In this document: positions 1 to 5,590 of the stretch, one piece after another
Layout of the letters: each line of letters starts with the position of its first letter
How positions within the stretch are numbered: the stretch's first letter is position 1
NCBI GenBank assembly: GCA_020051815.1
Contig: JAGVQF010000179.1
Span: forward strand, 1-6,470
Source: Candidatus Saganbacteria bacterium
Lineage (GTDB): Bacteria > Margulisbacteria > WOR-1 > O2-12-FULL-45-9 > XYB2-FULL-48-7
DNA length: 6,470 bases
Direction: 5' to 3'
The notes under the pieces: generated by a model
Databases searched by the model: none
Told to the model about the DNA's origin: nothing
What the model saw: the letters and a program-made list of their open reading frames with translations, nothing else
Program-made: the position numbers and the translations under genes

Positions 1-1
1 A

Positions 2-142
2 CAGGGTGGAAAGTTCGCGGTCAGCTACTTGTGCGAGCAGAGCGGCGGCGCGCTCGAATCTTTCGACTGGCTGGTCGATGTCGACACCCGGCGGATCCAG
101 CCGCGCAACGAAAACGCCCGGGTGCTCATGAGTCGATGGTAG
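2..142 (+). CDS. C-terminal end of an unidentified protein (5' end outside window)
   Basis: The last 46 codons of a gene entering from the left edge, read in frame 2 and ending with TAG at 140-142. The visible tail is a mixed, soluble-looking sequence with a Gly-Gly pair, one Cys (residue 11 of the visible part), an aromatic/acidic stretch FDWLVDVDTR and the ending ARVLMSRW. There is no membrane segment. Its high GC and codon-like third-position bias match the housekeeping genes downstream, and the frame is open right to the edge. I prefer it to the competing frame that reads on into the tRNA, because that one is Arg-rich in the manner of a shadow frame. I do not recognise the family from this fragment and assign no function. 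It ends 45 bp before the tRNA-Thr gene. Confidence 0.6.
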   Translation, partial: QGGKFAVSYLCEQSGGALESFDWLVDVDTRRIQPRNENARVLMSRW

Positions 143-187
143 TCCTTCGTCATGGCGTTCGCCGTGATTTCGGGCTATGTAGGTACT

Positions 188-260
188 GCCGACGTAGCTC
201 AGCTGGTAGAGCAACGCATTCGTAATGCGTGGGTCGCCGGTTCGATTCCGGCCGTCGGCT
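188..260 (+). tRNA. tRNA-Thr, anticodon CGU
   Basis: A full 73-nt cloverleaf can be folded by hand. The acceptor stem GCCGACG (188-194) pairs with CGTCGGC (253-259), and T260 is the discriminator base. The D stem is GCTC/GAGC with the GG pair in the loop. The anticodon stem ACGCA/TGCGT (214-218/226-230) closes the loop TTCGTAA, giving anticodon CGT at 221-223, which reads Thr codon ACG. The T stem GCCGG/CCGGC closes the loop TTCGATT (241-247). All stem pairs are Watson-Crick. CCA is not encoded, so it must be added by a nucleotidyltransferase. I found no convincing promoter in the 45 bp upstream. Confidence 0.96.
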
Positions 261-271
261 AAAATCTTATT

Positions 272-685
272 ATGGGCATAACTAAAGACAAAGGGAATCT
301 CGCCGAAGCTAAAGTTGCCGCCTTTCTTATACAAAGTGGTTTTCATGTTCTTATCCCCTGGGGCGAGAACCATCGCTATGATCTTGTTGCCGAGAAGGGT
401 GGTTTATTTACCAGGATCCAGGTTAAATTTGTTTCCCCCAAGAGTGGTCGCCTGCAAGTCCCACTGAGAAGCGCAAATAACTGGAAAGTTGTAAAATATG
501 ATAAAGACCAAATTGATCCGATCGCGGTCTTTAATCCGGAAAACGAAAATATTTATTTTGTCCCTTTAGAGAAATTTAAGAATACTGCGACGATCAATCT
601 CCGGCTCATAAATTCAAAAAACAATCAAAAGAAGAACTTGGTATTGGCTAAAGATTTTGAAAATCGGATAGTTTTGCCGGCGTAG
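272..685 (+). CDS. PD-(D/E)XK endonuclease, intron-homing-endonuclease type, free-standing
   Basis: A 137-residue protein resembling the PD-(D/E)XK family of which I-Ssp6803I, encoded in a cyanobacterial tRNA-fMet intron, is the known example. The N-terminal helix carries KGNLAEAKVAAFL. Then come a PWGENHRYDLV segment and a strand RIQVKF. The likely active-site set is Glu12, Asp37, Gln50 and Lys52, with Gln in place of the usual acidic residue, a variant I recall for this group. The remaining C-terminal part (about 85-137) is Lys/Asn rich and probably binds DNA. The gene is only about 40% GC by hand count, against 55-60% in its neighbours, which suggests transfer. The ATG lies 11 nt after the upstream tRNA and has no Shine-Dalgarno sequence. 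The TAG stop and the last two sense codons lie inside the acceptor region of the downstream tRNA. No group I intron surrounds it, since the open frame fills the whole spacer. DNA cleavage is inferred from the motif. A restriction or repair nuclease is the main alternative. Confidence 0.8.
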   Translation: MGITKDKGNLAEAKVAAFLIQSGFHVLIPWGENHRYDLVAEKGGLFTRIQVKFVSPKSGRLQVPLRSANNWKVVKYDKDQIDPIAVFNPENENIYFVPLEKFKNTATINLRLINSKNNQKKNLVLAKDFENRIVLPA

Positions 686-748
686 CTCAGTTGGTAGAGC
701 AATGGTTTTGTAAACCATAGGTCGTGGGTTCGATCCCCTCCGCCGGCT
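676..748 (+). tRNA. tRNA-Thr, anticodon UGU
   Basis: A 73-nt cloverleaf. The acceptor stem GCCGGCG (676-682) pairs with CGCCGGC (741-747), and the discriminator is T748. The D stem is GCTC/GAGC. The anticodon stem ATGGT/ACCAT (702-706/714-718) closes the loop TTTGTAA, giving anticodon TGT at 709-711, which reads ACA and probably other ACN codons. The T loop is TTCGATC. The T stem GTGGG/CCCTC has one U-U mismatch at the second pair (T725 against T739, standard positions 50 and 64). No CCA is encoded. Its first ten bases overlap the 3' end of the endonuclease gene, and no separate promoter is evident, so it may be co-transcribed with the upstream tRNA and that gene. Confidence 0.94.
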
Positions 749-764
749 TATCAAATTAATAATA

Positions 765-1718
765 ATGAAAAACAAACAATTGCCGATCTTTTTATTCTAC
801 GGCGAAGAAGATTTTCTGATCGACGAGAAGATCAAGGAATTTAGATCCAGGTTTTCCGCTCATGAACTGCTTGACGGCGAAAAATTATCCCTGACGGCTC
901 TTTCCGATTCTCTTTGCGGCGGCTCGCTTTTTGCCGCCGATAAACTGGTTGTCCTCCGGGAAGCGAAGATCGACGATCAGGCGGCGGTGATCGCCCTCCT
1001 GCAAAACCTTTCCGACGGGACCAGCGTGGTCTTTGCCGCCTCGAGCGCCGACAAACGGACAAAATTATATAAATGGATCGCGGAGCACGGCGAAATCTTT
1101 GAGTTCAAGACCTTCGCGCCGTGGGAGCAAGACGAGCTGGCGCGCTGGATCGCAGTGAAGGTGAAGGCGAGGGGCAAAAGCATTTCACGCGAAGCCGGCT
1201 TTCGCCTGCAGGAGATCTGCGGCAGTAATCTGCGCCTGCTTGACGGCGAGATCGAAAAGATCGTGACTTTTATCGGAGAGAGAGCGGAGATCACGGAAGG
1301 CGATGTTGAAGGCCTGGCCGCGGCCGGGGAAACCAGCGCTTTTGCCCTGATGGATGCCCTGCGCGGCAAAGATCTCCGGAAATCCCTTTCGCTTTTTCAG
1401 GCGCTTATGAGGGATAAGGCGGATGTTTTTTCGCTGCTGGGGCTTTTGGCCTCGCAATACCGGCTGATGCTTCAGATCAAGTCTGTCGCCGACCGGGAAA
1501 AAGACCCGAACCGGCTCGCCCGGCTGGTCGGCGGCAATCCTTATTATGTCAGGAAATGCGCGGCGGGTATCAGCCGTTTTACGCTCGCCGAATTGCGGCA
1601 GGCCCTGGCCGCTATCCTGGCAGCGGGGCTTAAATTCAAGACGGGGGAGAACCAGCCGGTCAACTTTGAGTTATTGCTTTCCGATCTCTGCCCGGCCGGC
1701 GGGCCGGCCGCGGCTTAA
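765..1718 (+). CDS. holA: DNA polymerase III subunit delta
   Basis: Clamp-loader delta subunit, which opens the sliding beta clamp during loading at the replication fork in the cytoplasm. The 317-residue protein begins with the family's typical QLPIFLFYGEEDFLIDEKI. It has the core strand KLVVLREA near residues 60-67, the middle domain with NLRLLDGEIEKIVTFIG around 150-167, and the C-terminal helical collar domain with FALMDALRGKDLRKSLSLFQAL and LLGLLASQYRLMLQIK (about 190-240). No Walker A motif is seen, as expected for delta. Length is slightly under the E. coli protein. The ATG at 765 is 16 nt after tRNA-Thr(UGU), in an AT-rich leader (AAATTAATAATA) with no Shine-Dalgarno sequence, and no other start fits better. 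The stop TAA is 3 bp before the next ATG, so it is probably co-transcribed with the downstream genes. Its last codons contain a GC-rich hairpin (1692-1707). Confidence 0.93.
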   Translation: MKNKQLPIFLFYGEEDFLIDEKIKEFRSRFSAHELLDGEKLSLTALSDSLCGGSLFAADKLVVLREAKIDDQAAVIALLQNLSDGTSVVFAASSADKRTKLYKWIAEHGEIFEFKTFAPWEQDELARWIAVKVKARGKSISREAGFRLQEICGSNLRLLDGEIEKIVTFIGERAEITEGDVEGLAAAGETSAFALMDALRGKDLRKSLSLFQALMRDKADVFSLLGLLASQYRLMLQIKSVADREKDPNRLARLVGGNPYYVRKCAAGISRFTLAELRQALAAILAAGLKFKTGENQPVNFELLLSDLCPAGGPAAA

Positions 1719-1721
1719 ACA

Positions 1722-3332
1722 ATGGAATCGGCCAAAAGGATCCGCCTGCTCTTCAGTCTTTTTCTGCTGCTCATTTTGATGATTGTGGCGCGCTTGTTTT
1801 TTTTACAGATCGTCCAGCACGCTTTTTTTCAGGCCAGATCGCTTGACCAGAGGAAGCGCATTATCAATTTATCGGCTAACCGCGGCGACATTTTTGACCG
1901 CAACGGAGAGATACTGGCGACCTCGATCGATACCTATTCGGTCTTTACGCAGGCGCACGGCTTCGCCTGGCTGGCCCGCAAACTGCCGCCGGCCGGGGCA
2001 CAAAAGCTAAAAGCGCAGGACCCGAAAAATTATATCGTCTTAAAAGAAAAGAAACGGCTTTATCCGAACGGGAAAACAGCCGCGCAGACGATCGGTTTTG
2101 CCGGTTCCGATAACCAGGGGCTCTCGGGCGTCGAGCTCGCGCTTGATAAATATTTGAAAGGCAAGGCGGGCCAGGTGGTGACCGAGGGCGATCCTGGCGG
2201 GCGTGAGCTCTACGGCGCCGTCCGGGAGATCGACCCCAGCGAAGACGGCATGGACGTGACACTGACGATCGATAAGAACATCCAGTATGTCGCCGAGCGG
2301 GAGATCGAGGAGCAGATCAGGCAGTCGCAGGCCATCTCCGGCATGCTGATCGTGATGAACGCTAAGAACGGCGAGATCCTGGCGCTGGCCAGCAAGCCTG
2401 ATTTCGATCCGAATGACTATAAGAAAGCGGCGCCGAGCCTCTGGCACTCGCGGTGCCTTGATCCCTACGAGCCGGGCTCGACTTTTAAGCTGATCACGAC
2501 GGCCGCCGGCCTGGAAGAAAATGTCATTGCGCTCGATTCAAAATTAAAAGCGCTCGATCAGCTTGAGATCGGCGGACGGGTCATCGAGAATTCGCATAAG
2601 ATCGACTGGCCTGGCCCGTCGATCAGCCTGTCCATGATGCTCGAGCAGTCGATCAACACCGGCGCGGCCCAGGTCGGTCTCAAGCTGGGGCCGCAAAGAT
2701 TTTATGAGAGTATTAAGAAGTTCGGTTTCGGCGAGCGGACCGGTTTCGGCCTCGACGGCGAATCGTCCGGTATCGTCCGGCATTGGCAGAGATGGTACAA
2801 GCCGGATATCGCCATGATCACCTTCGGCCAGAGCATCGCCGTGACCCCGCTGCAGCTGATGTCCGCCGTTTCCGCTTTCGCCAATCACGGCAATATGGCC
2901 GCGCCGACGCTGATCAAGAAGATCGAAAGCCGTGACGGCAAGTTCGTCAAGGTCTTTGGCGGCGAGACACGCGGCCAGGCGGTCTCGGACAAAACGGCCG
3001 CGGAGATGAAAACGCTCATGCGCAATGTCGTCCTGTATGGCTCGGGCCGGCGCGCGCAGATGAAGTGGTTTGACGTGGGAGGCAAGACCGGTACGGCGCA
3101 AAAGAGCGTGCCGGGCGGCCGCGGCTATATGAAAGGCCACTATATCGCCTCGTTCATCGGGCTGGCGCCTTTAAAAGACCCGGAGATAGTCGTGCTGGTC
3201 ATCGTGGACGATCCGAAGGGCTCGATCTGGGGCGAGAGCGTCTGCGGCCCGGTCTTTAAACGTGTCGTTGAATATTCGTTGCGATATTTGAACGTTAAAC
3301 CCGACACTGATATAATGACAAATGTCCAATGA
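1722..3332 (+). CDS. Class B penicillin-binding protein (FtsI/PBP2-type D,D-transpeptidase)
   Basis: A membrane-anchored peptidoglycan transpeptidase that cross-links stem peptides outside the membrane during cell division or elongation. The 536-residue protein has a short basic N-terminus, one hydrophobic segment at about 8-30, and the dimerisation-domain start SANRGDIFDRNGEILA (51-66). It also has a segment with GLSGVELALDKYLKGK, followed by the penicillin-binding domain. The three active-site motifs are intact: S253-T-F-K256 (nucleophile Ser253), S310-I-N312 and K455-T-G457. There are no C-terminal PASTA domains. The single N-terminal anchor and order of domains fit FtsI/SpoVD-like proteins best, but a PBP2/MrdA role cannot be excluded, so no symbol is given. 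The ATG at 1722 has no Shine-Dalgarno sequence. The TGA stop overlaps the trpS start in an ATGA arrangement, suggesting translational coupling. Confidence 0.93.
   Translation: MESAKRIRLLFSLFLLLILMIVARLFFLQIVQHAFFQARSLDQRKRIINLSANRGDIFDRNGEILATSIDTYSVFTQAHGFAWLARKLPPAGAQKLKAQDPKNYIVLKEKKRLYPNGKTAAQTIGFAGSDNQGLSGVELALDKYLKGKAGQVVTEGDPGGRELYGAVREIDPSEDGMDVTLTIDKNIQYVAEREIEEQIRQSQAISGMLIVMNAKNGEILALASKPDFDPNDYKKAAPSLWHSRCLDPYEPGSTFKLITTAAGLEENVIALDSKLKALDQLEIGGRVIENSHKIDWPGPSISLSMMLEQSINTGAAQVGLKLGPQRFYESIKKFGFGERTGFGLDGESSGIVRHWQRWYKPDIAMITFGQSIAVTPLQLMSAVSAFANHGNMAAPTLIKKIESRDGKFVKVFGGETRGQAVSDKTAAEMKTLMRNVVLYGSGRRAQMKWFDVGGKTGTAQKSVPGGRGYMKGHYIASFIGLAPLKDPEIVVLVIVDDPKGSIWGESVCGPVFKRVVEYSLRYLNVKPDTDIMTNVQ
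3288..3316 (+). promoter_or_regulatory. Sigma-70-type promoter with extended -10, upstream of trpS
   Basis: The -35 element TTGAAC (3288-3293) and the -10 element TATAAT (3311-3316, a perfect consensus) are 17 bp apart. The -10 is preceded by TGA, giving the extended form TGNTATAAT (3308-3316). It lies in the last codons of the penicillin-binding protein gene. Transcription would start near 3323, about 6 nt before the trpS ATG, giving an almost leaderless mRNA for trpS-scpA-scpB. This is a motif match only. The surrounding AT-rich patch in a GC-rich gene supports it. Confidence 0.55.
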
Positions 3333-3341
3333 CAAATGACA
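3314..3341 (+). repeat. Tandem 7-bp repeat over the PBP stop / trpS start
   Basis: Four head-to-tail heptamers: AATGACA, AATGTCC, AATGACA, AATGACA, followed by a degenerate AATTAAG. Each unit carries an ATG. The third unit holds the trpS start (3329) and, overlapping it, the stop codon of the penicillin-binding protein gene. The unit length is not a multiple of three, so neighbouring ATGs are in different frames. Confidence 0.7.
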
Positions 3342-4318
3342 AATTAAGGATCTTATCCGGAATTCAACCAACGGGCAGGCTGCATCTGGGCAACCTGATC
3401 GGCGCCGTCGAGAATTGGGTCGAACTTCAGAAAGAACATGATTGTTATTTCTTTATTGCCGATTATCACGCCTTGACGACCTCTTACGCCGACACCAAAA
3501 ATTTAAAGGACGACATCAGACAGGTCGCGATCGACCTGCTCGCGGCGGGCGTGGCGCCGGAAAAAGCGGTGCTCTTCAAACAATCGGATGTGCCCGAGCA
3601 CGCCGAGCTCCATTTGCTCCTCTCGATGCTGACCCCGCTCTCCTGGCTGGAGCGGGTGCCGTCCTACAAGAGCAAAATCGAAGAGCTGAAAGAAAAAGAC
3701 CTCGGCACATACGGCTTTCTCGGCTATCCTGTCCTCCAGGCGGCCGATATCCTGATCTACAAGGCGCGGGAGGTGCCGGTGGGCGAGGACCAGCTGCCGC
3801 ATCTTGAACTGACCCGCGAGATCGCCCGGCGTTTCAACAATCTTTATCAGGATATCTTTCCCGAGCCGAAGGCGGCCCTGACGCGCTTTCCTCTACTGCC
3901 CGGCACCGACGGCCGCAAGATGAGCAAGTCGTACCAGAACACGATCGCGATCTCCGATCCGCCCGAGGTTGTGGGCAAAAAGGTCGGCGTCATGGTGACC
4001 GATCCGGCGCGCGTGAGAAGGCAAGACCCGGGCCATCCCGACGTCTGCCCTGTCTATCAGTATTACAAGATCTTTGCGGCCAAGCGGCAGGAGACGGTAG
4101 CGAAGGAATGCCGCGCCGCCGCGCGCGGTTGTGTTGAATGCAAAAAAGAGCTGGCCCAAATATTAAATGAATATCTGGCGCCGATCCACGCGGCCAGGAT
4201 CGAGCTGGAGAAAGAACCAAAACTGCTCGAAAATATCTTGAAGAACGGCGCGCAGCGGGCGCGCCTGGTCGCCGCCGCGACTTTGGCAGAAGCCAAACAG
4301 GCGATAGGGTTAGCATGA
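3329..4318 (+). CDS. trpS: Tryptophan--tRNA ligase
   Basis: Cytoplasmic class Ic aminoacyl-tRNA synthetase that charges tRNA-Trp with tryptophan using ATP. The 329-residue length is typical of bacterial TrpRS. The opening is RILSGIQPTGRLHLGN, with the HIGH-type motif HLGN at 19-22. The GEDQ segment that helps bind tryptophan is at 152-155, and a perfect KMSKS loop is at 197-201 (GRKMSKSYQNTI). The helical anticodon-side domain follows, with GCVECKKEL, a segment usual in bacterial enzymes. The start at 3329 overlaps the preceding stop (ATGA). The nearby ATGs at 3315, 3322 and 3336 are out of frame. There is no Shine-Dalgarno sequence. Expression may come by coupling from the upstream gene or from the promoter at 3288-3316. 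Its own stop overlaps the scpA start. Confidence 0.97.
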   Translation: MTNDKLRILSGIQPTGRLHLGNLIGAVENWVELQKEHDCYFFIADYHALTTSYADTKNLKDDIRQVAIDLLAAGVAPEKAVLFKQSDVPEHAELHLLLSMLTPLSWLERVPSYKSKIEELKEKDLGTYGFLGYPVLQAADILIYKAREVPVGEDQLPHLELTREIARRFNNLYQDIFPEPKAALTRFPLLPGTDGRKMSKSYQNTIAISDPPEVVGKKVGVMVTDPARVRRQDPGHPDVCPVYQYYKIFAAKRQETVAKECRAAARGCVECKKELAQILNEYLAPIHAARIELEKEPKLLENILKNGAQRARLVAAATLAEAKQAIGLA

Positions 4319-5064
4319 GCACAACTTACCAGGTCAAGGTCGAGGTCTTTGAAGGGCCGTTCGATCTTCTGCTCAAAGCCATCGATGAAGGCAAGATCGA
4401 GATCCACCGCGTCTGCCTCGCGCAGATCACGGCCGCTTATATTGAATACTGGCGGGCACAAAGCCCGGCGCTCTTGACGGCTTCGGATTTTATCTTTATG
4501 GCCGCTTGTCTTATCGAGCTCAAATCAAAGGGGCTGCTGCCGGCCAGGGCAGAGATCGTTCTGCAGGCGGAGGAGTTGGCGATCGAAGCATCGCTGGTGG
4601 CCCATATCCAAGAATACCAGGCTTATAAAAAAGTGGCGCAGGACCTCAAACAGCGCAAGGCGATATTTGACCGCATCTACGGCCGCCACGAAGGTGAAAA
4701 AGTCGAGGGCGAGATCGAACTAAAAGATGTCTCCTTGCGCGACCTGGTCACGGCCTTCCAGAAAGTTTACAAAGAAGCGGCGGAGCGTGAGAAGATCGTC
4801 GATATCAAGGCCGAGGAGATCACGCTTGAGGACCGCATCATCGAGATCAAGCGCCTCATCGCCGGCCGCGGCGACGGCTTGCCTTTTGAAGACCTTTTCC
4901 TGCGCAAGACACGCCTAGAGGTCGTGGTCACATTCCTCGCCATACTTGAGCTGGCCAAACAGAGCAGTATAAGTATCCGCCAGGGGCGGCGTTTCGGTTC
5001 GATCCTAATTTTTGGAGTGGGGGTTTTGGGCAATGGAAACAGCGAGAATCAAGAGCATACTTGA
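4315..5064 (+). CDS. scpA: Segregation and condensation protein A (kleisin)
   Basis: ScpA is the kleisin subunit that bridges SMC heads and binds ScpB, forming the bacterial condensin that compacts and segregates the nucleoid. The 249-residue protein has the characteristic start YQVKVEVFEGPFDLLLKAIDEGKIEI (6-31), which contains the family's FEGPFDLLL motif, then ITAAYIEYW and the AACLIELKSKGLLP helix. A charged middle linker follows, and a C-terminal winged-helix part with VVVTFLAILELAKQSSISIRQ (about 203-223). Length is normal for the family. The last residues (about 239-249) are read through the start of scpB and look less conserved. The ATG overlaps the trpS TGA (ATGA), and an AGGG at 4306-4309 may act as a weak ribosome binding site. 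The 32-bp overlap with scpB suggests coupled synthesis of the two partners. Confidence 0.94.
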   Translation: MSTTYQVKVEVFEGPFDLLLKAIDEGKIEIHRVCLAQITAAYIEYWRAQSPALLTASDFIFMAACLIELKSKGLLPARAEIVLQAEELAIEASLVAHIQEYQAYKKVAQDLKQRKAIFDRIYGRHEGEKVEGEIELKDVSLRDLVTAFQKVYKEAAEREKIVDIKAEEITLEDRIIEIKRLIAGRGDGLPFEDLFLRKTRLEVVVTFLAILELAKQSSISIRQGRRFGSILIFGVGVLGNGNSENQEHT

Positions 5065-5590
5065 GTCGATCCTCTTTGTCGCGCGCAAGCCAATGCCGCT
5101 TGACGAGCTGGCTGCGGCGACCGAATTGCCGAGTGAAGCCATTTTTACCGTGCTGGAAGAGATCGTGGCGCAATCGCAAAACTGGGGCATCACAGTGGTC
5201 AAGGTGGCCGGCGGCTACCTGATGGGGACGAACCCGGGCAATGTTGACTATGTTGAGAAGATCCTGCACCCGAAAGAAGAGACGCGCCTGTCGCCGCAAG
5301 CTCTTGAGACGCTGGCCATTATCGCTTATAAACAGCCGGTGACGCGCCTTGAGATCGAGCGACTGCGCGGGGTTGATTCGGGCTGGGTGATCGAGAGTTT
5401 GGCGGCCAAGAAACTGGTGCGCGAAGTGGGGCGCAGTGAAGCGGTCGGCCGGCCATATTTATACGCTACTTCCGAGAATTTTCTCCGCCATTTTGGCATC
5501 GAGAACGTTAACTCACTGCCGCCACTGCCGGCTTCTGAAACTGAGCAGGAAACCGTGTTCAAGTCGGCGCTGCAGGAAACCGCTTCTTAG
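5033..5590 (+). CDS. scpB: Segregation and condensation protein B
   Basis: ScpB dimerises through paired winged-helix domains and binds ScpA in the Smc-ScpAB condensin. The 185-residue protein shows RIKSILESILFVARKPM at the start of the first winged helix. Its second winged helix has the family hallmark LSPQALETLAIIAYKQPVTRLEIERLRGVDS (about 88-118), then RPYLYATSENFLRHFGI (about 144-160). A short acidic tail ends in ETAS. I chose the ATG at 5033 over an in-frame TTG at 5012: family proteins begin just before the RIKSILES segment, and purine-rich GGAGTGGGGG (5014-5024) lies at a plausible distance. The gene starts inside scpA. Its TAG stop (5588-5590) interlocks with the stop of the opposing collagen-like gene. 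Confidence 0.95.
   Translation: METARIKSILESILFVARKPMPLDELAAATELPSEAIFTVLEEIVAQSQNWGITVVKVAGGYLMGTNPGNVDYVEKILHPKEETRLSPQALETLAIIAYKQPVTRLEIERLRGVDSGWVIESLAAKKLVREVGRSEAVGRPYLYATSENFLRHFGIENVNSLPPLPASETEQETVFKSALQETAS

Noticed and set aside
31..225. 64-codon open frame running from the left edge region into tRNA-Thr(CGU).
   Set aside because: It is Arg-rich in the way of shadow frames, overlaps the better-looking frame-2 gene end and runs through most of a tRNA.
260..265. TAAAAT as a -10 element for a leaderless endonuclease mRNA.
   Set aside because: It matches 5 of 6 bases but has no -35 element or extended -10 TG at a proper distance, so co-transcription with the tRNA is equally likely.
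188..748. The two tRNA-Thr genes as attL/attR of an integrated element.
   Set aside because: Their shared sequence is in the 5' half and T loop, as expected for any tRNA pair. The anticodon and T stems differ, and there is no integrase.
1692..1707. GC-rich hairpin CCGGCC-GGCG-GGCCGG as a terminator between holA and the penicillin-binding protein gene.
   Set aside because: It lies within holA codons, has no following T-run, and the next gene begins 3 bp after holA. It could at most affect translation.
2544..3140. 198-codon open frame on the - strand.
   Set aside because: It lies opposite the penicillin-binding domain with all three catalytic motifs, and its sequence resembles no family. GC-rich genes often give long antisense frames.
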